A stretch of 32,707 bases of DNA from Paracoccus denitrificans. GTDB lineage: Bacteria > Pseudomonadota > Alphaproteobacteria > Rhodobacterales > Rhodobacteraceae. Shown in pieces: positions 15,951-23,023 of the stretch. Below the pieces are notes generated by a model. The model saw only the letters and a program-made list of their open reading frames with translations, did not search any database and was not told where the DNA came from. The stretch is from contig NZ_FNEA01000038.1 in assembly GCF_900100045.1 (NCBI RefSeq), positions 1 to 32,707 on the forward strand, in the 5' to 3' direction. The position numbers were made by a program, and so were the translations under genes. The first letter of the stretch is position 1. Every line of letters starts with the position of its first letter.

Positions 15951-16493
15951 CTATTCCAGACCGGGACCGGAGGTCAGCGCCTCGCCGCGCAGCAGGCGCA
16001 GGACCTGCGCCAGGCATTGCAGCGTCAACAGCACCGCACCTGCCGCCAGCACCGCCTGCGGATAGACCAGCGGCACACGGAAGGTCGTCGCGGCGGTCGA
16101 GCCGCGCTGGCCCGAGAGAACGGCCATGTCGATCAGCGCCCAGCTGAGCGCGCCGCATATCGCCAGCCCCACGAGCGTCGAGGCGATCTCCAGAACCCGC
16201 CCGACGATGGGGGACGAGATTTCGATCAGGGCGGTCACGCGCACATGGCTGCCCGCCTTCATGGCCGAGCCGCAGCCCAGCAGGAAGCAGGCGCCCATCA
16301 GATACCCCGCCAGATCCCACGAGAAATGCAGCGAGCTGGCCAGGAAGTTGCGGGTGAATATCTCGGCCAGGATCAGCCCGAGGATGCCCAGCAGGCTGAG
16401 CGCCGCGGCATAGCCGCCGATGCCGGTCAAGAAGTCGATGGTTGAGATGATGCACCCGAAGGGCCGGGTTTCAGGGAAAGTCGTTTCGAGCAT
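15951..16493 (-). CDS. dctQ: TRAP transporter small permease (DctQ)
   Basis: A 180-residue membrane subunit with four hydrophobic helices (around 18-40, 50-70, 92-116 and 135-160). ATG 16493 follows aaggacggagcc; the 17 extra codons of the longer frame have no ribosome site. Typical features are the first helix ending LAEIFTRNFLA, HFSWDLAGYLMGACFLLGCG and VPLVYPQAVLAAGAVLLTLQ. It is separated from dctP by 90 bases holding a strong hairpin and from dctM by 12 bases. Confidence 0.92.
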   Translation of the reverse strand: MLETTFPETRPFGCIISTIDFLTGIGGYAAALSLLGILGLILAEIFTRNFLASSLHFSWDLAGYLMGACFLLGCGSAMKAGSHVRVTALIEISSPIVGRVLEIASTLVGLAICGALSWALIDMAVLSGQRGSTAATTFRVPLVYPQAVLAAGAVLLTLQCLAQVLRLLRGEALTSGPGLE

Positions 16494-16532
16494 GGCTCCG
16501 TCCTTTGTCCTTGTCGCGGTTGCGGACAGGCG

Positions 16533-16557
16533 GCGCCCCGTCACGGAATCGGGGCGC
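16533..16557 (-). ncRNA. Intercistronic hairpin between dctP and dctQ
   Basis: GCGCCCCG (16533-16540) and CGGGGCGC (16550-16557) pair perfectly around a 9-base loop, in the 90-base gap after the dctP stop. There is no T run. Such hairpins after a binding-protein gene commonly stabilise its message and reduce read-through, giving more soluble receptor than membrane subunits. That use here is inferred. A short direct repeat (gggccggtct) lies between the hairpin and dctP. Confidence 0.7.
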
Positions 16558-16583
16558 GGTGGGCCGGTCTGCGGCGGGCCGGT

Positions 16584-17570
16584 CTATTGGCGGGCGGTCA
16601 GGTAGGCGTCGATATAGGCGGCCGCATCCGGCACCCGCGCCTTGAAATCGTCCCAAAGCGGCTTCGCCCTTTCCAGAAGCGCGGCGCGCAGTTCGGGCGA
16701 GGGCTCGGTGATCTCGATGCCGTGCTCTTGCAGGACGGCCAGCTTCTTGGCGTCCTCGGCCTGGCTGTTGAGCCAGAACTGGCCCTCCATCCTGGCGGCG
16801 GTCGCCTCGATGGAAGCGCGGGTCTCGGGCTCCAGCGCGTTCCAGGCATCCAGGTTCACCATCACGGCATTCGACGACGCCTGCCAGTTGAAGGTGTTCA
16901 TGTGCTTGGTGAACTCCCAGAAGGCGCCGTCCACGCCCGATGAGGACGAGGTCGTCACGCCCTTGATCGTGCCTGCCGCCAGCGAGGGCACCACCTCGCC
17001 CCAGGGCATCTGCACCGGCGTGGCGCCGAGCGCCTCGAAATAGGACGAACCGTTGGCATCCACGACGCGGACCGTCAGGCCCTTCATGTCGTCCAGACCA
17101 TTGATCGGATTGGGTGCGAACACCGCCTGCCCCGGCCACGGCACCAGGTAGAGCAGCTTCTGGTTCATGCCCTCGGCCACCTCCTCGAGCTTGGGCCGAT
17201 AGAATTTGTGCAGAAGCGCCAGGTCCGGCATGGTCGGCGCCAGATAGGGCAGCGTCTCGATGCCCAGGATCGGCGCCTCGCCCACCTGCTGGTTCAGCAG
17301 GATGTCGGCGATCGGCACCAGCCCGTCGCGAACCGCCGCCATGCCCTCGGGGCCCTTGATGCCCAGCGCACCGCCGGAATGGACGGTGATGACCACCTCG
17401 CCATCCGTCACGTCCTTGACCGCTTCGGCAAAGGCGATGGCGTTCTGGGTGTGGAAATTGCCCTCGGGCCAGACCACGGACATGTCCCAGGCGGTCTCGG
17501 CCACAGCCGCCGACACGCCCAGCCCGACGGCGCAAGCGGCCGCGAAAGCGAAGATTCTTCCCTGTTTCAT
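16584..17570 (-). CDS. dctP: TRAP transporter substrate-binding protein (DctP)
   Basis: A 328-residue periplasmic receptor and first gene of the leftward operon. Residues 1-24 (MKQGRIFAFAAACAVGLGVS then AAVA) are a Sec signal peptide cleaved before ETAW. The fold shows WPEGNFHTQNAIAFAEAVKD, the hinge block MKGLTVRVVDANGSSYFEAL with the Arg that usually salt-bridges a ligand carboxylate, and MPWGEVVPSLAAGTIKGVTT. Ser-rich TTSSSSGVDG replaces the more common acidic or aromatic tract, so ligand specificity may be unusual. The conserved Arg implies a carboxylate on the imported compound. It is divergent from pxpA across a 172-base control region. Confidence 0.95.
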   Translation of the reverse strand: MKQGRIFAFAAACAVGLGVSAAVAETAWDMSVVWPEGNFHTQNAIAFAEAVKDVTDGEVVITVHSGGALGIKGPEGMAAVRDGLVPIADILLNQQVGEAPILGIETLPYLAPTMPDLALLHKFYRPKLEEVAEGMNQKLLYLVPWPGQAVFAPNPINGLDDMKGLTVRVVDANGSSYFEALGATPVQMPWGEVVPSLAAGTIKGVTTSSSSGVDGAFWEFTKHMNTFNWQASSNAVMVNLDAWNALEPETRASIEATAARMEGQFWLNSQAEDAKKLAVLQEHGIEITEPSPELRAALLERAKPLWDDFKARVPDAAAYIDAYLTARQ

Positions 17571-17607
17571 GATTTTTTCCTTTTTCGTCGGATTGCGAGG
17601 AGGATGC

Positions 17608-17636
17608 TTGAATTTTCAGTATACCACCTGTATGCC
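17608..17636. promoter_or_regulatory. Divergent promoter with candidate GntR operator between dctP and pxpA
   Basis: Toward pxpA, TTGAAT (17608-17613) and TATGCC (17631-17636) are spaced by 17 bases. The spacer holds ATAC-N5-GTAT (17621-17633), an inverted repeat of the size FCD-type GntR dimers bind. On the minus strand the complement of 17618-17623 reads TATACT, a good -10 for dctP, so one repressor site could cover both promoters. No second copy was found near other operon starts. The box assignments are by eye. Confidence 0.5.
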
Positions 17637-17742
17637 AATCTGGCGCAGCGAAATCCGGTCTGTCAACAACTGCTTCGGACTCGCCGCGAAAAAATCGCCA
17701 AAATCCGCAATGCACGTTTTTTGCGCAGCAACAGGAGCAGGA

Positions 17743-18513
17743 ATGGCCCGCACAATCGATCTGAACTGCGACATGGGGGAAAGCTTCGGCGCCTATACGA
17801 TCGGCGACGACGCAGCGATGCTGCAGCTGGTGACCACGGCGAACGTCGCCTGCGGCTTTCACGCCGGCGATCCGGTGGTGATGCGCCGCACGATCCGCAT
17901 GGCACGGGAAAACGGCGTCTCGGTCGGCGCGCATCCGTCCTTTGCCGACCTTTACGGATTCGGGCGCCGGCGCATCTCGGGCGAACGTCCCGAGGATCTC
18001 GAAACCCAGCTGATCTACCAGATCGTCGCCATGCAGGGCATGTGCGCGCTGGAGGGGCACCCGATGACCCATGTCAAGACGCATGGCGCGCTTGGCAACA
18101 TGGCGGCGGTCGATCCCGACCTGGCCGCGCTGTGCGTTCGGGCGATTCGCGCCGTGGATCCCGGCCTTACATTCGTCACCCTGCCCTATTCCGAAACTCA
18201 TGCGGCCGCCGAAAAGGCCGGGCTGCGCGTGGCCTGCGAAATCTATGCCGACCGTTCCTATACCGACACCGGCGAACTGACGCCGCGCAGCCAGCCCGGT
18301 GCCGTCATCCACGACCCGCGGCAAAGCCTGGACCAGGTGCTCGAGATGGTGGTGAACGGGCATATCCCGACCACCGGCGGCAAGCGGCTGCCGGTCCTGC
18401 CCGAGACGCTTTGCGTTCACGGCGACACGCCGGGCGCCGTCGGGATCGTCCGGGCCCTGCGCGCCGCACTGATCGAAAACGGCATCAAGATCGCGCCTTT
18501 CGCCAAGAACTGA
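17743..18513 (+). CDS. pxpA: 5-oxoprolinase subunit A, LamB/YcsF family
   Basis: A 256-residue TIM-barrel-like hydrolase subunit. ATG 17743 follows caggagcagga. Family blocks are IDLNCDMGESFGAYTIGDD at the N-terminus, NVACGFHAGDPVVMRRTIRM, VGAHPSFADLYGFGRR, HVKTHGALGN, EIYADRSYTDTGEL and LCVHGDTPGAV near the C-terminus, with the clustered Asp/His residues of the putative active site intact. With PxpB and PxpC, encoded on the other side of the shared promoter, it should complete an ATP-dependent lactamase. It heads a three-gene rightward unit with the transaminase 11 bases downstream. Confidence 0.95.
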   Translation: MARTIDLNCDMGESFGAYTIGDDAAMLQLVTTANVACGFHAGDPVVMRRTIRMARENGVSVGAHPSFADLYGFGRRRISGERPEDLETQLIYQIVAMQGMCALEGHPMTHVKTHGALGNMAAVDPDLAALCVRAIRAVDPGLTFVTLPYSETHAAAEKAGLRVACEIYADRSYTDTGELTPRSQPGAVIHDPRQSLDQVLEMVVNGHIPTTGGKRLPVLPETLCVHGDTPGAVGIVRALRAALIENGIKIAPFAKN

Positions 18514-18524
18514 CCGAGGGAGAG

Positions 18525-19382
18525 ATGAGCAGAATCCTTTACCTGAACGGCGCCTGGCTGCCGGAATCCGAAGCCCGCGTCTCGGTGTTCGACCGCGGCT
18601 TCCTGATGGCGGACGGCATCTACGAGGTGACCTGCGTGCTGGACGGCAAGCTGGTCGAATATGCCGGCCATTCCGCGCGGTTGCAGCGCTCGGCGCGCGA
18701 ACTGGGGCTGACCGTCCCGCTCGATGCCGAGGCGCTGCTGGCCGTCCACCGCGAGATCGTGGCGCGCAATGCGCTGGATCAGGGCATGATCTATCTGCAA
18801 CTGACCCGCGGCGCCGCCGACCGCGACTTCGCCTATCCCCCGGCCGGCACGCCGCCGACGCTGCTGCTGTTCACCCAGGCCAAGAACGTGCTGGAAAACA
18901 AGGCGGCCGAGCGAGGCATCTCGGTCGCGCTGCTGCCGGATCTGCGCTGGGGACGGCGCGACATCAAGACGATCCAGCTGCTCTATCCCTCGATGGCCAA
19001 GATGGAGGCCATGGCCCGCGGGGCCGACGAAGCCTGGCTGGTCGAGGACGGCCTTGTCACCGAAGCCTGCGCCGCCACGGCCCATATCGTGACGGCCGAG
19101 GGCGTTCTGGTCACGCGCGACCTGTCCCATGCCTTGCTGCCGGGCGTCACCCGCGCCTCGGTGCTGGAACTGGCGGGCACGCACGGAGTCCGCGTCGAGG
19201 AGCGCGCCTTCACCTCCGACGAGGCAAGGTCCGCCCGCGAGGCCTTCATCACCTCGGCCACGAATTTCGTGGTGCCGGTGACACGCATCGACGGACAGGC
19301 CGTCGGCGACGGCGCCCCCGGCGCGCTGACGCGGCGCATCCGCGACATCTACATCGAAACCCGCCGCGCGGCGGCAATCTAG
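18525..19382 (+). CDS. Class IV PLP aminotransferase, D-amino-acid transaminase type
   Basis: A 285-residue fold-type IV transaminase. Features are DRGFLMADGIYEV (23-35), the PLP lysine Lys148 in RRDIKTIQLLYPSM, LVTEACAATAHIV, PGVTRASVLELA and a C-terminal FITSATNFVVPVTRIDGQ. The short N-terminal region and the RRDIKTIQLL motif fit D-alanine/D-amino-acid transaminases rather than branched-chain enzymes. The usual EGSSSN-like phosphate loop is EACAATAH, a notable change. It starts 11 bases after pxpA with ribosome site accgagggagag. It may move the amino group from a D-configured ring-opening product to a 2-oxo acid. Confidence 0.9.
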   Translation: MSRILYLNGAWLPESEARVSVFDRGFLMADGIYEVTCVLDGKLVEYAGHSARLQRSARELGLTVPLDAEALLAVHREIVARNALDQGMIYLQLTRGAADRDFAYPPAGTPPTLLLFTQAKNVLENKAAERGISVALLPDLRWGRRDIKTIQLLYPSMAKMEAMARGADEAWLVEDGLVTEACAATAHIVTAEGVLVTRDLSHALLPGVTRASVLELAGTHGVRVEERAFTSDEARSAREAFITSATNFVVPVTRIDGQAVGDGAPGALTRRIRDIYIETRRAAAI

Positions 19383-19392
19383 GGAAACAGCC

Positions 19393-20319
19393 ATGGCACA
19401 GCGAATCGGACGCGACAGCGGCGGGGTGTTCATCATCGCCGCCACCCCCTTCACCGACAGGGGAGAGATCGACCACGACAGCCTGCGCCGGCTGGTCGAT
19501 TTCTATGCCGGCCACGGCGTCACCGGCCTGACCATCCTGGGCATGATGGGCGAGGCCAACAAGATGACCCCGGAGGAGCGCCGCGCCGTCGTCGACACGG
19601 TGATCGACCGGGCCGCAGGCCTGCCGGTGATCGTCGGCGTCTCGGACGCCGGGATGCGCAACCTGACCGATCTGGCGGGTCACGCCATGGATCGGGGTGC
19701 CGCCGGCGTCATGGTCGCGCCCGCCGCCGGCCCCGCGCGAGAGGACCGGATCGAGGGTTATTTCCATGCCGTGGCGCAGGCGCTCGGCCCGGATGTGCCG
19801 ATGGTGTTTCAGGATTTCCCGCTGGCGACCGGCCTGCCCGTCTCGGCTGCGCTGATCCGGCGGCTGTCCTCGGAACTGCCGCAGATGATGATGCTGAAGC
19901 ACGAGGACTGGCCGGGGCTGAGCAAGATCACCGCGCTCCGCGCAGATGAGGAAACGCCCGGTACGCCGCGCCTGTCGATCCTGGTCGGCAATGGCGGGCT
20001 TTACCTGCCGCAAGAATTGCAGCGCGGCGCCGACGGCGCCATGACCGGCTTTGCCTATCCCGAGGCGCTGGTGCAGACCGTCGCCCTGCACCGCGCCGGG
20101 CAGGTGGACGCGGCCGAAGATTTCTTCGACCGCTACCTGCCGATCCTGCGCCACGAGCAGCAACCCGGCTTTGGCCTGGCGGTGCGCAAACATGTGCTGA
20201 TGCGGCGGGGCGCCATCGCCTCGGCCGCCACGCGCGCACCGGGGCCCAGGCTGAGTGCCACCGATATCGCCGAGGTCGAGCGGCTGATGGCCCGGCTGGA
20301 AACCCGGCTGGCCGCCTGA
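19393..20319 (+). CDS. DapA/N-acetylneuraminate lyase family protein, atypical active site
   Basis: A 308-residue class I aldolase-fold protein (Schiff-base lyase or dehydratase). Lys169 in MMMLKHEDWPG is the expected Schiff-base lysine and GNGGLYLP the later strand. The GTTGE motif is LGMMGEANKMT, and the usual catalytic Tyr block (YNxPxxTG) is FQDFPLATG, so the Thr pair and Tyr of true dihydrodipicolinate synthase are missing. This rules out routine lysine synthesis. Other members cleave or dehydrate sugar acids, hydroxyproline-derived pyrrolines or keto-hydroxy acids. It follows the transaminase by 10 bases, so a 2-oxo acid product is a plausible substrate. The exact reaction is unknown. 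Confidence 0.88.
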   Translation: MAQRIGRDSGGVFIIAATPFTDRGEIDHDSLRRLVDFYAGHGVTGLTILGMMGEANKMTPEERRAVVDTVIDRAAGLPVIVGVSDAGMRNLTDLAGHAMDRGAAGVMVAPAAGPAREDRIEGYFHAVAQALGPDVPMVFQDFPLATGLPVSAALIRRLSSELPQMMMLKHEDWPGLSKITALRADEETPGTPRLSILVGNGGLYLPQELQRGADGAMTGFAYPEALVQTVALHRAGQVDAAEDFFDRYLPILRHEQQPGFGLAVRKHVLMRRGAIASAATRAPGPRLSATDIAEVERLMARLETRLAA

Positions 20320-20322
20320 TCC

Positions 20323-21210
20323 CTACAGGCCCCGTCCCTGCGTCGGGGCCTGTCCACCGCCACAGACATCCACGAATGCGCGCACCGCCGCGATACGCGC
20401 GCCGGAACGGTTCCACAGCACGCCGGTCTGGCGCGAGCCCGCACCCGCGAGCGGCAGCTTTTCCAGCCGCAGCCCCTCGGGCCATGGCGGCGCCCAATCG
20501 GGCACGATGGCGATGCCCAACCCCCGGCTGACCAGCGCGGCGATGGCGTCCAATGCGTCCAGCTCCAGCCATTCGCGCACCTTCAGCCCCTGTTGGCGCA
20601 GGAAACGGTCCACGATCTGGCCGCCCCATTGGTTGCGATCATAGCGGATGAAGGGGTGACGCCGGATCACGTCGAACGGATCGTCCAGCGCCATGCCGGC
20701 ACGCGCTATGAGCACCAGAGGCTCTTCGCGCAGGGTCAGCCACCCCGTGGCCTTGGGCACCGGAAATTGCGGCCGCACGATCACCGCGGCATCCAGGTCG
20801 CCGGCAACGACACCGTGATAAAGATCGACCGAGGCGCCGGGCCGGATGAACAGCTCGATCCGCGGATGGCGCGCGCCCAGCGTCTCGATGATCGCGGGCA
20901 GCAGGCCGGTCAGCGCGGTCGCCGTGGCGCCCAGGCGCAACTGTCCCTCGGGCTGGTCGTTGGCGGCGATGGCGCGCAGGTCGCGCGCGCCCTCGATCAG
21001 TGCCCCGGCATGGCGCAGCACCGCCAGGCCCGAGGCGGTCGGCCGCACCGTGCGCCCCACCCGGCTGACCAGCGAATGGCCCAGATCCTGCTCCAGCGCA
21101 CGCAGCCGCTGGGCCAGCGCGGCGGGCGTCAGGTTCAGCCGCCGCGCCGCCTCGGCGATCGAGCCGCATTCGGCCACGGTCACGAAGCTTTCCAGAAAAC
21201 GAATATCCAT
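20323..21210 (-). CDS. LysR-family regulator of the aminotransferase operon
   Basis: A 295-residue LysR protein. The N-terminal winged helix (IRFLESFVTVAECGSIAEAA then RRLNLTPAALAQRLRALEQD) spans about 3-60; the effector domain runs from about 90 to the end with the usual two-lobe pattern (LRLGATATALTGLLPAII, GLGIAIVPDW). It reads away from the aminotransferase at 21347 across a 136-base gap with two clear inverted repeats, the classic layout for divergent LysR control. Its stop is 3 bases from the convergent DapA-family stop. The effector is unknown, probably a pathway intermediate. Confidence 0.93.
   Translation of the reverse strand: MDIRFLESFVTVAECGSIAEAARRLNLTPAALAQRLRALEQDLGHSLVSRVGRTVRPTASGLAVLRHAGALIEGARDLRAIAANDQPEGQLRLGATATALTGLLPAIIETLGARHPRIELFIRPGASVDLYHGVVAGDLDAAVIVRPQFPVPKATGWLTLREEPLVLIARAGMALDDPFDVIRRHPFIRYDRNQWGGQIVDRFLRQQGLKVREWLELDALDAIAALVSRGLGIAIVPDWAPPWPEGLRLEKLPLAGAGSRQTGVLWNRSGARIAAVRAFVDVCGGGQAPTQGRGL
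20327..20351 (+). terminator. Hairpin ending the pxpA operon, inside the LysR 3' end
   Basis: AGGCCCCG (20327-20334) and CGGGGCCT (20344-20351) pair perfectly around a 9-base loop. It begins 8 bases after the stop of the DapA-family gene and lies in the last codons of the convergent LysR gene, whose stop is only 3 bases away. No T run follows. Confidence 0.6.
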
Positions 21211-21258
21211 AAGATGGTTTTTCTATCTTCTGAAGCAAGAATAAGCCAGATTTTCTTG
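21211..21258. promoter_or_regulatory. Two inverted repeats, candidate LysR-binding sites
   Basis: Site 1 is AAGAT-N9-ATCTT (21211-21229), directly abutting the LysR start codon. Site 2 is GCAAGAA-N11-TTCTTGC (21235-21259), a perfect 7-bp-arm palindrome. The 23-base centre-to-centre spacing puts them on nearly the same helix face, as for the recognition and activation sites of LysR tetramers. Site 1 next to the start would also suit autorepression. I could not define a confident -35/-10 pair for the rightward operon. Confidence 0.65.
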
Positions 21259-21346
21259 CGCTCCGACTGGCGTAAGATGCGCCCAGGGAAACGCCGCCCG
21301 CCCCCAACGCAACCCGCCCCTTCCGACACCTTCACGGACCAGAGCG

Positions 21347-22579
21347 ATGAACATCCAGAACAAGTTCGCCAGATTGGCCACCGACAACGCACCCGGCCAA
21401 GAGGTCCGCCAGAACGCCGCCGGCATCCAGGCGCTGCTGCGCGGCGACGTCCTGCCGGGCCGCCCGGTGGATTTCTCGCATGGCGATGTCGATGCCCATG
21501 AACCCACGCCCGGCGCTTTCGAGGTCTTTGCGCAAGGCGTCGCCAGGGGCGGCCGCCAAGCCTATACCGAATACCGCGGCGATCTTGAGATCCGCGAGAC
21601 GGTCGCCGCCCGTCTGGCCGGTTTCACCGGCGCCCCCATCGACGCCCGCGACGGCATGATCGTGACCCCCGGCACGCAGGGCGCGCTGTTCCTGGCGGTG
21701 GCCGCGACCGTGGCGCGCGGCGACAAGGTGGCCATCGTCCAGCCCGATTACTTCGCCAACCGCAAGCTGGTCGAGTTCTTCGAAGGCGAGATGATCCCGG
21801 TGCGTCTAGACTACGAGACTGTGGACTACGAGACGGCGGGCGAGGATCGCGCCGGGCTGGACCTCGACCAGCTCGAAGCCGCCTTTCGCGGCGGGGCCAG
21901 GGTCTTTCTGTTCTCGAACCCCAACAATCCCGCCGGCGTGGTCTATTCCCCGGCCGAGATCGCCCGGATCGCGGCGCTGGCCGGGCAGTATGGCGCGACG
22001 GTCATCGTCGACCAGCTTTATTCGCGGCTGCGCTATTCCGGCGTGACCTATACCCATCTGCGGGCGCAGGACGTGGACCCGCAGAACATCATCACGATCA
22101 TGGGACCGTCCAAGACGGAATCGCTCAGCGGCTATCGGCTGGGCGTGGCCTTCGGTTCGCCCGCGATCATCGCGCGGATGGAAAAGCTGCAAGCCATCGT
22201 CAGCCTGCGAGCCGCGGGCTATTGCCAGGCCGTGCTGCGGACCTGGTTCGCCGAGCCCGAGGGCTGGATGGACGAGCGCATCCGGCGCCACCAGGCGATC
22301 CGCGACGACCTGCTTGCGGTGCTGCGCGGCATCGACGACGGCTTCGCCCGCGCGCCGCAGGCCGGAAGCTACCTGTTCCCGCGCCTGCCCGCGCTTGCGG
22401 TTTCCCATGCGGATTTCGTCAGGATCCTGCGGCTTCAGGCCGGCACCGTCGTCACCCCGGGCACCGAGTTCAGCCCGCATCACGGCGATTGCGTGCGGCT
22501 GAACTTCTCGCAGGACCATCGCGCCGCCGTGGCGGCGGTCGAGCGCATGGCGGCACTGGTCGAACGGTATCGCGCATGA
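21347..22579 (+). CDS. Class I/II PLP-dependent aminotransferase
   Basis: A 410-residue fold-type I transaminase and first gene of the second rightward operon. Features are YTEYRGDLEIRETVAARLAG (73-92), TPGTQGALFLAV, FSNPNNPAGVVYSPAEI (cofactor Asn), VIVDQLYSRLRY, the PLP lysine Lys256 in MGPSKTESLSGYRLGVAFG, and the C-terminal Arg block CVRLNFSQ that would bind the substrate carboxylate. The segment DYETVDYETAG (about 155-165) carries a 15-bp internal duplication. Its stop overlaps ridA by ATGA. The donor and acceptor are unknown. Confidence 0.92.
   Translation: MNIQNKFARLATDNAPGQEVRQNAAGIQALLRGDVLPGRPVDFSHGDVDAHEPTPGAFEVFAQGVARGGRQAYTEYRGDLEIRETVAARLAGFTGAPIDARDGMIVTPGTQGALFLAVAATVARGDKVAIVQPDYFANRKLVEFFEGEMIPVRLDYETVDYETAGEDRAGLDLDQLEAAFRGGARVFLFSNPNNPAGVVYSPAEIARIAALAGQYGATVIVDQLYSRLRYSGVTYTHLRAQDVDPQNIITIMGPSKTESLSGYRLGVAFGSPAIIARMEKLQAIVSLRAAGYCQAVLRTWFAEPEGWMDERIRRHQAIRDDLLAVLRGIDDGFARAPQAGSYLFPRLPALAVSHADFVRILRLQAGTVVTPGTEFSPHHGDCVRLNFSQDHRAAVAAVERMAALVERYRA
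21809..21834 (+). repeat. 15-bp in-frame duplication inside the aminotransferase gene
   Basis: GACTACGAGAC occurs at 21809-21819 and 21824-21834 (period 15), encoding DYETV-DYETA. The loop lies between the small-strand region and the PLP domain, so it should be tolerated. It looks like a recent slippage duplication. Confidence 0.7.
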
Positions 22580-22998
22580 GCGCGCATCCCCAGCCGGTGC
22601 CGCAGGGCGATTACGTCCCGGCCCGCCGCCACGGCACGCTGATCTTCACCTCGGGCATGACCCCGCGCCGCGATGGCGTGCTGCTGCATCACGGTCCGGT
22701 CCGGGCCGACGCGCCCGTCGATGATTATCGCGATGCGGTGCGACTGGCCTGCGGCAATGCGCTGGCGGCGGCGCACGGGATGCTGGCTCCGGGCGAAAGC
22801 CTTGCCGCGATCCTGAGCCTGACGGTCTATGTCGCCGCCGAGCCGGGATTTGCCGCCCATTCCCGCATCGCCGACCTCGCCTCGGCCTATCTGCGCGAGG
22901 AATTGGGCGATGCCGGCATCGGCAGCCGCGCCGCCGTGGGCGTGGCGTCCCTGCCGGGGAACGCGCCCGTCGAGATCCAGCTTGTCGCGGCCACCTGA
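22576..22998 (+). CDS. RidA/YjgF-family enamine/imine deaminase
   Basis: A 140-residue Rid protein translated from the ATGA overlap with the aminotransferase. It shows LIFTSGMTPRRDG at the first conserved strand, NALAAAHGMLAPGESLAAIL in the helix, VYVAAEPGFAAHS, and GSRAAVGVASLPGNAPVEIQ with the Arg that binds the substrate carboxylate in active Rid proteins. Rid enzymes hydrolyse reactive 2-aminoacrylate-type enamines and imines. Tight coupling to a PLP enzyme suggests the pathway makes such an intermediate, or leaks one that would poison PLP enzymes. Confidence 0.92.
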   Translation: MSAHPQPVPQGDYVPARRHGTLIFTSGMTPRRDGVLLHHGPVRADAPVDDYRDAVRLACGNALAAAHGMLAPGESLAAILSLTVYVAAEPGFAAHSRIADLASAYLREELGDAGIGSRAAVGVASLPGNAPVEIQLVAAT

Positions 22999-23023
22999 CC
23001 GCACCCCACCCAAAGGACCACCG

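Noticed and set aside
7393..17570. Canonical ectoine/hydroxyectoine catabolic operon
   Set aside because: TRAP and DoeA-like genes fit, but DoeB/EutE deacylase, the ectoine-specific EnuR-type regulator and the Doe dehydrogenase/transaminase set are absent.
19393..20319. Lysine-biosynthetic dapA
   Set aside because: The Thr pair and Tyr of the catalytic triad are missing and the gene is in a catabolic operon.
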